From the NCBI GenBank assembly GCA_016081115.2, contig CM071931.1, forward strand, positions 13,834,284 through 13,898,283: DNA of 64,000 nucleotides, given 5' to 3'. The notes under the pieces were generated by a model. That model was given only the letters and a program-made list of their open reading frames with translations, was not told the origin of the DNA and did no database searches. The DNA comes from Rehmannia glutinosa (lineage: Eukaryota > Streptophyta > Magnoliopsida > Lamiales > Orobanchaceae). Of the stretch, positions 22,398-32,229 are shown in pieces. The position numbers and the translations under genes were made by a program. Each line of letters opens with the position of its first letter. The stretch's first letter is position 1.

Positions 22398-22880
22398 TTA
22401 TAGGTAAAGGAAGAGTATTTTGAAAAAATACCTAAGTTCGAAGTCTCTGAACTTGGGAAGCCGACCCGAAATTTCTGCTCGGTTTTAATTACTTTAGCTC
22501 AAGGGTTAATGGATGCGAAAGTGAATAATAGAGGGAAACTAAGGTATTTATAGATGAGTTTCCTCGATAAACGAGACGTTTATTCGAAAGGACGCTCCTT
22601 TTAAAAGCTCAAAAGCCGTCAAACATGTCGAAAAAACATCGTGTCCCCACGCCCGATGACAGTAACGACGTAACTTTTTTCTGCGCAAGATTGGTCCAAC
22701 CACGAGATGCCACGTGTCCGTCATTATGGCAACCCAATTAATGCGCCGTTTCAAGCATTAATCACTATGAGACAGGTGCCTGGAAAGGACAAAACCTTTG
22801 AGAGATCCATTTCCCCATTAAACGCTTCATCATTTGCATTAAAGTTTAACTCCGACTTGAGAAATTCTTCTCTCGGAATC
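22398..22880 (-). promoter_or_regulatory. Upstream region of the antisense ORF, copy 2, with TATA box
   Basis: CTATAAATA on the minus strand at 22545-22553, 148 bp before the ATG, as in copy 1. The transcribed leader between them is well conserved between copies. Confidence 0.55.
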
Positions 22881-22895
22881 AAACTTGGGGGCCTT
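22881..22895 (+). other. Polypurine tract before LTR 3
   Basis: AAACTTGGGGGCCTT directly abuts TGATGATACC of LTR 3. Confidence 0.65.
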
Positions 22896-23525
22896 TGATG
22901 ATACCCGAGCCGAGCTGTGAGAAATTAATCCACGTCATCAATCTGACACATATCCGAGTAGGCGACCTGCAGGTGATGTCAACAATGATGTAGGACGACA
23001 CGTCACGAATTAGGCTCGCCCGCTACCGAGCCCAACCGCTACCGAGCCCAACCGCAACACGGCCGCCGAGCCCCGAGCTCCGAGCCCAAATTTCAATATG
23101 AAACACACGCGCGACAACCTCGTAAAAATAATCACACGCCCATACTTAATGCTTTATTGGTATCAGAAACTGCCACATGTCAGAGAATGATGAAGAGAAG
23201 TCGACAAGTGACAAGTTTTGACTGACATGCACAACTATAGAGGGACATGTGTCTTTCTTTAATTATTTTACTAATTAATGAATAGTTAGTGCAAAGATGA
23301 CTATTGTAAACCCACTTACTCAAAGGGGTATAAAAGGTCGGAAAAAGAGAAAAAAGAAGGAGGACAATTGTAACAAAATTATCAAAAAGACCGACCCCAA
23401 TAATCCGCTCGGCATAATACAAAAAGGCATTATTAGCCGAAAATAAGATACGTTACAAACATTTATATTTCCACGTGTTAAACCTCTTACATTTTTCTGC
23501 TTGTTGACCAAAACGCACGTCAACA
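22896..23525 (+). repeat. Tat LTR 3 (630 bp)
   Basis: Near-identical to LTR 1. The differences I see include G for T in GAATGATG, ACAAG for GCAAG, CCG for CCGG and CCG for CCAG. TATA box at 23329-23336. Followed directly by the TAAAT duplication. Confidence 0.93.
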
Positions 23526-23530
23526 TAAAT
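23526..23530. repeat. Target-site duplication of the Tat array, right (TAAAT)
   Basis: Exact match to 5354-5358. Confidence 0.9.
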
Positions 23531-23836
23531 CTTGTTATAAAGTGGTTAATCGGCTTGTACAGTGTGATCCTAAATTGTTCCCATGTTTGCAATGGGACTT
23601 TATTTGTTAAATGATTGATGTTAGTTTACTTTCTAAAGATTGTCTGTGTGACAATAATATTCTATAGCTAATAATGTTATGCTCATTGAAATATTATTTA
23701 CTAAATTAATATTTTTTTGGCTTCTCCTAGTGGTTTGAGCAATTCCCAAAGTTCACTGCCATTTCCCAGATTTTCGCGTGCTACAGATAAAGTTTTATCT
23801 GCATTCCAAGCCAAAAGTGTGAGGGTTTATGCTTAA
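23531..23836 (+). pseudogene. Host-gene-like exons, copy 2 (unidentified)
   Basis: A possible upstream exon (about 23543-23608, followed by GTTAAATG as a weak donor) is followed by about 115 bp of AT-rich intron-like DNA. A T-rich tract and CTCCTAG then lead to the terminal piece 23731-23836. The latter has 34 codons (GLSNSQSSLP ... FQAKSVRVYA) and a TAA at 23834, parallel to 4723-4828. Several differences between the copies change residues, so at least one is not under tight constraint. I cannot name the gene; the upstream exon is the less certain part. Confidence 0.4.
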
Positions 23837-24190
23837 TTAAGGGCTTTGTTTATTTGGGTAAGGATTGTCAACCAGTTAATTTAAACTGGTGTTTCAGACA
23901 TCTTGTTAATTGCTTGCAAATAAATGGCATTGTAAATATATAGATAAAAATTGCTTCGAAGTACAACTCATTTGTCAGGCCCTCCACTCTCTCTTTTTTC
24001 CATTTTGCTGTTAATCTATATTTAAGGTACTTCCAACTTTGAACCTTTTTCTTCAATTTTGAGTTGGTCATTTATTCTTGATACATTTTAACATCATGGT
24101 TTCAGTTGATTTCATTTTTTTCAAAACGACACCAAGATCTAATTTTCTAAAGGCATCTTCAATGTTCAACCAAACAACAACCTCATGTAT
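23645..24190 (+). repeat. Duplicated host-derived block, copy 2
   Basis: Matches 4644 to about 5190 through intron-like, exon and 3' flank. It ends where Copia RNase H sequence begins. Confidence 0.7.
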
Positions 24191-24494
24191 AGTTTTTGGT
24201 GTTAGACTTGTAAGTCGTCACATGGAAGCTCCTACTACATCACAATTAAATATTGCCAAAAGAATGCTTCAGCATTAAATGTATAGTTGATCATGGAATT
24301 TTCTACACCTTCTCTCATAATTTCAAGCTTTTTGGCTATTGTGATAGTGATTGGGCCGATGATGTTGATAGTCGCAAAAGTACAATCGGTTTGTTTTCTT
24401 TATGGGAAGTTCAAAGATTCACTTGGAACTCTAAGCAGCCGATTGTGACACTTTCTACTTGTGAAACAGTATGTTGCAACGACTTCTTGTGACA
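24191..24494 (+). pseudogene. Copia RNase H fragment
   Basis: Plus-strand 3' end of a Ty1/Copia pol. It reads SRHMEAPTTSQLNIAKRMLQ, then after a small shift FKLFGYCDSDWADDVDSRKS and, to the end, QPIVTLSTCE. GYxDSDWAxDxxxRKST and KQPIVTLSTCEA are hallmark Copia RNase H blocks. No RT, integrase or LTR is attached on the left, where the host-like block begins abruptly. Confidence 0.8.
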
Positions 24495-24496
24495 AA

Positions 24497-24685
24497 TTGG
24501 GGGGACTTGGTGCGGTCCCACACATGAAGCGTCTTCCATATGGGAGAGAGCTCAAGCCCACCAAGTGAGGTTCCATCCTAAAACTAATTGGTGATAGGAG
24601 GAGTAGCTCACTTATCTTATAAAGTGGACTCTCTTCCCTTAATTAATCAATGTGGGACAACTCACAAGTGACATATCTCAACATG
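24497..24685 (+). repeat. 189-bp direct repeat, copy A
   Basis: Matches 24813-25001 (GGACTTGGT(G/A)CGGTCCCACACAT ... CAACTCACAAGTGA(C/T)ATATC). About 127 bp separate the copies, including GATACGGCCC and CTGCTCTGATACCATG. It may be untranslated or LTR-edge sequence of the Copia element to its left; I cannot decide. Confidence 0.75.
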
Positions 24686-24812
24686 CACCACTCACTTGTG
24701 AGTCCTTCGTCAATTCATTAATCATCATCACAGGATTCTCCATGCTCAATCACATCATTTGATACGGCCCACCTTGGGCCGAGCATAGGGCCTGCTCTGA
24801 TACCATGTTCAA

Positions 24813-25001
24813 TTTGGAGGACTTGGTACGGTCCCACACATTAAGCGTACTCCATATGGGTGAGAGCTCAAGCCCACCAAGTGAGGTTCCATCCTAAAAC
24901 CAAATGGTGATATGAGGAGTAGCTCACTTGGCTTATGAAGTGGACTCTCTTCCCTTAATTAATCAATATGGGACAACTCACAAGTGATATATCTCAACAT
25001 G
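24813..25001 (+). repeat. 189-bp direct repeat, copy B
   Basis: Second copy. Its end coincides with the left border of the Copia LTR at 25000, so the LTR seems to have landed exactly at the copy end or to have helped to create the duplication. Confidence 0.75.
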
Positions 25002-25309
25002 AATGAACACAAACTTAAGTGAAAATAGAGGAGAAAAAGTAAAACTTTTCATTTCTTATTTCTGACTTATATTCAAAACTGGTACAACAAGCTCAATTTA
25101 TAGGCCTATACATTCCTAAATTTAGGAAAATACAAAGCAACAGACAGTATACAAATCAGACAACTAATTCTAAAAATCAGAAAACTTAATCATCTCATCT
25201 TTCAATATTTTCTACACCTAGAAATCGGAAAAGTCAACTATCAAATCATTCCATATTTTTATAATCCTAAAAATCGAGAGAATTATCCAATCTTTCCATA
25301 TTTTCAACA
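25000..25309 (-). mobile_element. Short Copia 3' LTR (about 310 bp)
   Basis: On the minus strand it begins TGTTGAAAATATGG right after a purine-rich CTTGAGGGG and ends CATTCA near 25000. It lies directly after the RNase H end of the adjoining pol, as a 3' LTR should. No target duplication identified. Confidence 0.6.
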
Positions 25310-26265
25310 CCCCTCAAGTTGGTGCATAGATATTGATCATGCCCAACTTGTCAATGAAAGATTCAAACTTTGGTATGAAGTGTCCTTTGGTAATGACATC
25401 CGCTATTTATTTCTCTCGAGGTGACGATTCACATACATATGACTCCATTCTCCAACTTTTCTTTGATAAAATGTCGGTCAATCTCAATGTGCTTTGTACG
25501 GTCATGTTAAACCGCTATTCGCAATACTTATCGATGATTTGTTATCACGAGAATAGTCTCATAGGTGCTTCAACATCTAATCTCGCCTCCAATAACTCTT
25601 TTAATCCATAACACCTCGCAAATTCCATTTGCCATAGCCTTTATACTCGCTTCAAGATTACTACTCTGGCAACCACATTTTGTTTTTTGTTTCGCCAAGT
25701 AACCAAATTTCCCATAAGAATGTACAATAACCAGACGTTGATCTTCTATCTGAAACTGGCAATGTCCAATCAACATCTATAAAGACTTCGACACTCAAAT
25801 CACTTTTTTTTAAACAAAGATGCCTCTAATCGTGTGTACTCTTTAAATATCTGATAATCTTGTATACTGCCTCCAAATGCTTCTCATAAGGTCAGTGCAT
25901 ATATTAACTTACAACGCTAACAGTAAAGGCAATATCAGTTCTTGTATGAGATAAGTATGTGAGTTTCCCTACAAGACGCTGAAACATACCTTTATCAATC
26001 GGAACTCCATCTGAAACCTCTCCCAACTTCTGATTAGGATCTATGGGTGTATCACTTGGTCGACAACCACTTATTCATGTCTCTTCTAGCAAGTCGAGAA
26101 CATACTCTCTTTGTGACACATAAATTCCCATTTTAGATCTTGCAACTTCCATACCGAGGAAATAACGTAAATGACCCAAATCCTTAATTTCAAATTCCGA
26201 TGCCAACTGTGTTTTCAACCTGCTTATTTCATCACCATTATTCAGACAAATACTAGTGTGAAGTA
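25310..26265 (-). pseudogene. Copia RT-RNase H fragment
   Basis: Minus strand. Reading from 26265 down, it shows FEIKDLGHLRYFLGMEVA, IYVSQREYVLDLL, DTPIDPNQKLG, the LVGKLTYLSHTRTDIAFTVS block, then IEVF-like VEVFIDVDW, SDRRSTSGYCTF and WLPE. It ends with the HDRTKHIEIDRHFIKEKL block and DKLGMINIYAPT just before the LTR. These are the standard second half of RT and RNase H of a Ty1/Copia element. It has several stops and shifts. The RT active site, integrase and gag are absent. Confidence 0.85.
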
Positions 26266-26468
26266 AAATTATTTTGATATTTATTGACCACTCTTATATT
26301 TTATTTTTCAGATAAATTCAAATTTATTGACTGATAAAAAAATTCGAAAAATGTAATATGTATGAAATATAAAAATGTCACTAAAAGCTTCAAAATTGTA
26401 ATATTGAAATATAGGTTTTTCTGTAATTAGTTAACTTGTGGATGTTTTTCGTTGTTTAAGATAACTTT
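26266..26468. other. AT-rich spacer
   Basis: Between the Copia fragment and the Mutator-like element. I see no gene or repeat in it. Confidence 0.5.
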
Positions 26469-26775
26469 GGGAAAATTGTAAATTTAGTCCGCTAACTTTA
26501 TCCTATTAGACTTTTAGTCCAATAACTTGTCAAAATATAGTCTTAGTCCATCAACTTTTAATTTTTAGCACATTGCATTCGATTTTGATCGGAAAATACA
26601 AAAGTCGCCAGAATTTGCTGGCTAGGCTTCTAATAGTGCTGACATGTACAAAAATTTGGGGATTTATGAAGATTTGGAGGAAAAATGTCATGTGTGGTAT
26701 ATTTGGGACCAAAACAATAAATGACAAATAAATTTAATTGCCATGTAGGCAAATTTTAGGAGGGAAAACATACAA
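26469..26775 (+). repeat. Left terminal inverted repeat of the Mutator-like element
   Basis: The first 170 bp match the right end with few mismatches. A second matching block, TAGGCAAATTTTAGGAGGGA, closes the repeat. Confidence 0.8.
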
Positions 26776-26935
26776 GCTTTTCCCTCCAAACTTCATCTTC
26801 CTCCCCTCATTTTCTCTAACAAGAATTTTTCCCGCCCATTGCATCGAGCTCGGCAGACAGAAAACAAGGAGCCAAAAGACATGCAGAGAGGGCAGAGACG
26901 GGCAGAAGAAGAAGTTTAAGGAGAAGAAGAGGAAG

Positions 26936-27069
26936 ATGCCATCCTCCTCATGGACCAAGGACTATTCCGGTAAAAGATTATTTTGTCACTATGGCAAAGA
27001 GGCTGAGTTGCGCACTTCATGAACGAATGATAATCCCGGAAGAAGATTCACGGTTGTGCGGATTGGAAG
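26936..27069 (+). pseudogene. GRF-type zinc-finger-like exon, convergent to the transposase
   Basis: From an ATG at 26936 (MPSSSW) the frame reads CHYGKEAELRTS, a stop, then TNDNPGRRF. This resembles the plant GRF zinc finger (Cys, a few residues, A-L-R-TS-T, NPxRRF, Cys) from memory of that family. It ends at a good donor, GGAAG|GTAATTTTG, at 27069/27070. The next exon is not clear. It would be a second gene facing the transposase, as mudrB faces mudrA in MuDR, though I see no homology to mudrB. The stop codon and an altered first Cys pair make it a likely pseudogene. Confidence 0.45.
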
Positions 27070-27435
27070 GTAATTTTGTTAAATACTTTTTGTTGTACCT
27101 TCAATTTTTTGAATTTGTGGGACATTTTTGAAGTTTTTTTTCCCTTTTCTGGTTGTGGCAAACTGAGGAATTGTTGTGGTTTCTTCTCTTGGGAAGACCC
27201 CCCCAATGTGCACAAGAGTTATGCATGCAAGGGATCCCACTCAAGTCCCACTTTCTAAACCTACAAGTATGTTTGATCAAATAAACTTTGAATTTGGAGC
27301 CATCATAACAATTGATTTGGTAATGGTAGACATCAAATTTAGTTGAATAACATCACCAACCTTCTCACCATTTGCTTGTATGATTTTCTAAATCTTTGGG
27401 CACAAGTTAAAAGGTCTCCATTTTTGGCTTTGTCC
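27070..27435. other. Non-coding middle of the Mutator-like element
   Basis: Between the donor of the zinc-finger-like exon and the transposase C-terminus. It may hold the intron or 3' ends of both genes. No convincing coding sequence. Confidence 0.4.
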
Positions 27436-28119
27436 CTATTTTTCTCGCAATCTAGACATTAGATACTCAATGATCCACTCACACATAGTAATTTTTCCCT
27501 TATCCCTAGCATCCAAAATATTAGAATTAAAGGACTCACAACAATTGTTAAGTAGCATGTCACACTTACTAAATTCACTAAAATATGACCTACTCCAATG
27601 TTGAGGTGGTTTATCAAAGAAACCACTCATATACAAAACCTCGAGAAAGTTGCTTCATTTCATCCATCCTTCTCTGAAATTCATTAACAGTTGTTGCCTT
27701 AGCTGCATTCCACAAGGCGCTTGAATGTTTGACCCCTAAAACCAAAGACTTTTCATATTCCCATGAATATGCCTAACACAAAACCTATGGTCCAATTAGG
27801 AAAACATCATCAAATGCCTCGAATTAGTCAATTCTGTTTGTTAGACATAAAAGTGTACTCAAAATCTCTCTCAATGTTCAGGTCAATCTTTAGGAGTCTT
27901 AAAATCAATCCCATGTGTCCCTCTTTTCCATACTCACCACAAAGAAAAGCTACAGGAATATGTTGTTGTTTGGATCAAACAACAACAACCCAACAACATC
28001 CCCCATGTGGACCTTTTAGGTGACATCCATCAACACCAATAAAAGGCCTACAACTAGCAAAAAAACCACTTTCAATGCATGCGCATAAATATACGATGAT
28101 CTATCAAACCTATATATTC

Positions 28120-28171
28120 TGATATGGCATCTTATGTCCTCCATTACATCAACTTTAAAACCTTTCATATT
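28120..28171. repeat. 52-bp direct duplication in the transposase, copy a
   Basis: TGATATGGCATCTTATGTCC through to ACCTTTCATATT, repeated exactly at 28354-28405 with 182 bp between. Each copy encodes KGFKVDVMEDIRCHI on the minus strand, and each leads into a different continuation of the transposase. Confidence 0.85.
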
Positions 28172-28353
28172 TAGAGGTGTCAAACGGGCCGCCTATGATC
28201 ACAAACCCCATTACCAAATTAGTTTTTTTTATTTCATCAATTTTAATGAAAAAGACCAAAGTAATGAGTAAAAATATTATATATACTTCCGATTTACCCT
28301 CAATGCTCTTAATAGCTAATTGCATGGCTCTAGCCAGTAAGCCTGGAAATTGG

Positions 28354-28405
28354 TGATATGGCATCTTATGTCCTCCATTACATCAACTTTAAAACCTTTC
28401 ATATT
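28354..28405. repeat. 52-bp direct duplication in the transposase, copy b
   Basis: Second exact copy. The following minus-strand sequence (TNFQAYW) resembles the region after the DNA-binding domain of MuDR proteins, while copy a runs into the catalytic region. Confidence 0.85.
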
Positions 28406-29799
28406 CCTATTTGGATCAGATTTGAATTTCGGTGCATACTTCCCAGATAACCATGTGCTCTTCAGATTCATAACATGAAAATTGACCCCACATGTGTGAC
28501 TTGGTTCATATCTATTGATCTTGTATGTTTCTTCATTTATAAGCTTCACAACTTGAACCTTCCAGTTACACTCCTTATCTGCACACTTAGCATGTAACAT
28601 TTCCTTATCATTTTTTGTTATATTTATGCTTCTCTTAGACTTAATAGCAAATGAATGAAGGATTATATAAGTTCACTGGGTCGAAAGTTTCAAACCTCTC
28701 CCTATCCTCATCTTCATCTGACCCCTCAACACTATTTAAATCTTCATCACTTTTCAACAAATCCTCTTCTTCACCATCACTCCCAACATAATGACCCTAT
28801 TTTTTAACCTCTTCAGTATCTCCTTTTCTTAACCATTCAACATCTAAATATACACTTTCATTGAACAATTTGATATCATCAATATCACTCACTTTTACTT
28901 CATTGTAGTCACTATCTTCAAAGTCATCTTCTCCTCTATTCCCTCACCCTCCCTCATTGTCATCACTCTCTACCCCTCATTGTCATCATTAAATAAATAA
29001 TCAATGTTTATTTCATCATCCACAAAGTGATATAGCTTAGATGATTCATCCTAACTACAAAAGAAGTGACTTACTTCCTCAATTTAAATATCTACTTCCC
29101 TAGTAATTTCCGAGTTTTTCTTCACACAAAGCATGCAACTCGTGAGTTATCTTTAATCAAAATAAAATCATTCCCATTATTGGCATAATATCTAGTGGTT
29201 CCTTTAACCCTTCTCGTTCACCGACTTTTCCAATTTCTTCTAACATGCACATATCAATCTCCAAATAATCAAAAATTTATAGGACTCACCACCCACATAA
29301 TCTGACAAAGAGGGAGAACTAAACTTACCCTCAAAGTGAATACAGAATGTAAATAATCTATTGTTGGAATCTGTACAAATAAACAAAAACAAAAAAAAAT
29401 CAGCATAATGAATAAATAAATCAATATAATCAATGCTAAACAACATAAAGACAACAATGGGCCCCATAATAGTCAAAAGCACACTGACAAAGGAAAGAAT
29501 CTTTCCTTGGGGGAACACATTCACAATGGACCACAAAAAGGGTCCCCCCTCCCCCCTACTTCAACAACTATAAAGAAATCCATTAAAGTCATTTCTTGTT
29601 AAAATACAACATAAAATACATACCATATGCAGGTGGGGGTTGATCGAATTCTTCGACATCTCGTAACTTCATGGTTCACAGATAATTTTTTACTTCTTCT
29701 TCACTTCTTTTTTCGACAGCTAGGTTTTTGTGTTTTTGGGGATTTTTGGGGATTATGATTTTGTGTTTGCCGTAAGTAGCTAATATTAGGGTTACTAAT

Positions 29800-30098
29800 A
29801 TGTATTTTTCCCTCCAAAATCAATCCTATGTGGCATTATGATTTTGTTTTTGTTTTTGTTTTTTTTTGTGATAAAATTTTTTACATGGCTTAAAATTCCC
29901 AATTTATTGTACACCTTATAAAATTCCGCCACTATTAGAAGTCTAGTCAGGAAATTCCAGCGACTTTTGTGTTTTTCACTCAAAATCGGATGCAATGTGC
30001 TAAAAATTAAAAATTGATGGACTAAGATTATATTTTGACAAGTTCTCAACCAAAAGTCTGATAGGGTAAAGTTAGTGGACTAATTTTACAATTTCCCC
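29800..30098 (-). repeat. Right terminal inverted repeat of the Mutator-like element
   Basis: Inverted match to 26469-26775; the outer 165 bp are the best conserved. Confidence 0.8.
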
Positions 30099-30546
30099 TT
30101 TAGTATCTATGTTAATTGGAAAAGTACGCCAAGTCTCCAAAGGCCATATCCTTGAGGAGGGATGTTTAGGGGGTCATACGGTTTCTCATTTTGTAGAAAC
30201 TGAAACTGGAATTGTTGCCTCATGGTTCCGCTTCCAAAACCAGAATCGACGGTTTCGGTTTTGGTTTGGAACCTAGTTTTTCCATAGTCCCGATTCAAGT
30301 TTTATGACAAAAAACGACATCGTTTTGTTTTTCCAATGTGCTAAAAAAATTCAAAAATTTATATTTTTTAAATTTACAGACGGATAAATTTTCGTCTGTA
30401 AGTTATACGTTTTGAAAAATAATGTGTATATATGACATATGTGCATTCTATTCAATAGTAGCTGATGATGTAATATGGGGAATTCTAGAGTGACACCAAT
30501 CAACTCGATCGTGATAGATGGTAAGTTAATTAGTTTTGGTTTTGCA
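30099..30546. other. Unassigned spacer before the Tekay element
   Basis: AT-rich with a short GGTTTCGGTTTTGGTTTGG run near 30250. There is a small inverted repeat, ACAGACGGATAAATTTTCGTCTGT, near 30375-30400. No gene seen. Confidence 0.45.
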
Positions 30547-31934
30547 TGTGAGGCCCCGACTTTTATCAACATAAAATACAATGTTGTATAGTGATGAAAT
30601 TTTTGGCTAAGAGTCACAATACCTATTATAAATGAAATGTGGCACTCATTTATTTATTCCTTCCAACGTCAACTACTTCCTTATTTTCAAGCATACCGAT
30701 TATATTTCATCTTCAAGTATTAATTCTTGATCGATTATTTATGACTTTAGTAATATTGGACCCCTTGATAATTTAGGAGACTTATTTCATAAGTGTCATT
30801 TATAGGGGACGACCAAATTGGTATTCCTGTATAAAAATACATTTCAATCCTTATACAAATATTCTACCTTATTCTATAATACATTCCCAAACAACTTCCA
30901 ATTTATTTTGAAATGTACATGTTATTGTTATCACACATCCTTATTGTATCCTCCTATATATTTATATATATACTTACACATTTTATTTTTTCCTCAACGT
31001 TAACAAAAGACAAGAAAACAAAAATCTATCATCCTACATACGCATATATTTCGGCCATAAGGGGTGAAATAGGGGAAATCAACTTTTTTTTTTTTACCTC
31101 CAAACAAACTTTAATCCAAATTAAGAAAACAAAACAAAAATTAATCCTCCTACTCCCTTCAACTTTCGGCCATAGCTTGATAGGGGAGGGAATCAACTTG
31201 TTTTTTTTTTACTTCCAATTATCCTCAATTCCTAATTAAATTACCAAAATAAAAAAAATAATCTCCTACACCTATACACTTTCGGCCATAGGATTTATTT
31301 TAGGGGGGAATCAACATTTTTTTTATCTCTCAACAATCTTTGACCAATAATTAGACATTAAACAAAATCCCCTACACTACAATAATTTCAGCCATAGTGA
31401 AATAGGAGGAATCACAAATTTTCTTTCATCTATTCAATCTCCCAACACTCCATCATTTCCATACTTAGACAAAAAAAAAAAAAACACAAATCTTGCTCCC
31501 ATCTCCTTCAAAGTGGCCGAAAATTTCAAGAAGAAAGGTGAGAAAATTTTTCTTCCGAAAACTTCAAGTATATACCTTCATCTTCTAACCTTGTTGAATC
31601 CTTCTTATTGAGGTACTCCTAGAGGATTGATTTCTTGAAGAAATAAAGAAAGATCAAGACTTGGTTCTAAGCTTGAAGAGGATATTCAAAGCCTCTATAG
31701 AAATAAAAATTAAGGTAAGAAATGTGATTTTTAGTATTTTTTCTTTTGACAACTTAAGGAATTAAATTTAAATCAAGGATTTGAATTTTTGGAGCTTAGT
31801 GGACTGACCTATAGAGCTCAAGTTTGAGGATAGAAGCTTGAATAAAGGAATTTATTTTTGGAGACTACTTGAGGATATTAAGATAAGAATTAATCAATTT
31901 GTTTTAATATATTTTACTAGCTCAGGGGGCGTGA
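30547..31934 (+). mobile_element. Tekay 5' LTR with a large internal deletion
   Basis: Starts TGTGAGGCCCCGACTTTT at 30547 and follows the 3' LTR (35325 onward) block by block to about 31915. It then jumps to the LTR-end motif GGGGGCGTGA at 31926-31934. About 2.2 kb of the 3.6-kb LTR is missing. No primer-binding site is recognisable after it. Confidence 0.75.
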
Positions 31935-32229
31935 TTGCTTATACTACATATATTTGTAGGTAATGAATCGACTTGAGACCTCAATTCGATTGAAGTCGAT
32001 GATTTGTTTTCCAATTTTTCGTATGTCCTATCATCACACTCATTCATTGCACCACATTATGTACAACATGTTCATGCATGCATGGAACATATTCCTATAT
32101 GCTTGTAAGTATCAACTCCCATGGGCGCAAGCCAAATAACTGGACGTTATATATAAGGCATGCGAAATAAAGATCGAGATGTGAACTTTTCCTCGCTGAT
32201 TTGATTTTGTTGCCTATATCTCGAGTATG
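31935..32229 (+). other. Deleted leader/gag zone of the Tekay element
   Basis: Only about 300 bp separate the 5' LTR from protease sequence, where gag should occupy more than 1 kb. I see no gag motif or zinc knuckle. Gag was lost by deletion. Confidence 0.55.

Larger units (their letters stand above)
5359..23525 (+). mobile_element. Tat-type Ty3/Gypsy array: three LTRs, two internal regions
   Basis: LTRs at 5359-5990, 12541-13157 and 22896-23525 all start TGATGATACCCG and end CAACA, and only the outermost pair is bounded by the 5-bp duplication TAAAT. This is therefore one integration locus of the form LTR-internal1-LTR-internal2-LTR, not two independent insertions. The pol type (RT with YVDDMLVK, integrase without a chromodomain), the gag CxYHxxxGHxTxxC motif and an extra antisense ORF between pol and the 3' LTR point to the Tat group. 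Unequal recombination between two copies, or integration of a tandem cDNA, would give this structure. Confidence 0.9.
27436..29672 (-). pseudogene. MuDR-type transposase (broken)
   Basis: Minus strand. A possible start at 29672 (MKLRDVEEFD) with a donor-like ATATG|GTATGT is followed by FEGKFSSPSLSDYVGG (29240-29340), as in MuDR N-termini, and an acidic stretch (28700-29000). The DNA-binding region at 28316-28600 has CADKECNWKVQV, RYEPSHTCGVN and WLSGKYAPKF. The transposase core near 28000-28050 has FIGVDGCHLKGPHGG, which contains the first catalytic Asp. The C-terminal block 27436-27636 reads HWSRSYF, KCDMLLNN, ESFNSNILDARDK. Frames shift several times, and an internal 52-bp duplication splits the gene, so it cannot encode one protein. 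It would have cut and moved the element. Confidence 0.8.
26469..30098 (-). mobile_element. Mutator-like element (3.6 kb)
   Basis: Bounded by long terminal inverted repeats (26469-26775 and about 29800-30098), both starting GGGAAA(A)TTGTAAA(T/A)TTAGTCC. Inside are a minus-strand MuDR-type transposase and a convergent plus-strand zinc-finger-like exon. I did not find a clear 9-bp target duplication (flanks GATAACTTT and CTTTAGTAT), so either the flanks have decayed or the exact ends differ by a few bases. Confidence 0.85.

Noticed and set aside
26460..30106. 9-bp target duplication of the Mutator-like element
   Set aside because: GATAACTTT and CTTTAGTAT do not match; nearby shifts do not either.
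30542..30546. TTGCA as target duplication of the Tekay element
   Set aside because: The bases after the 3' LTR at 38902 are AGATA and do not match.
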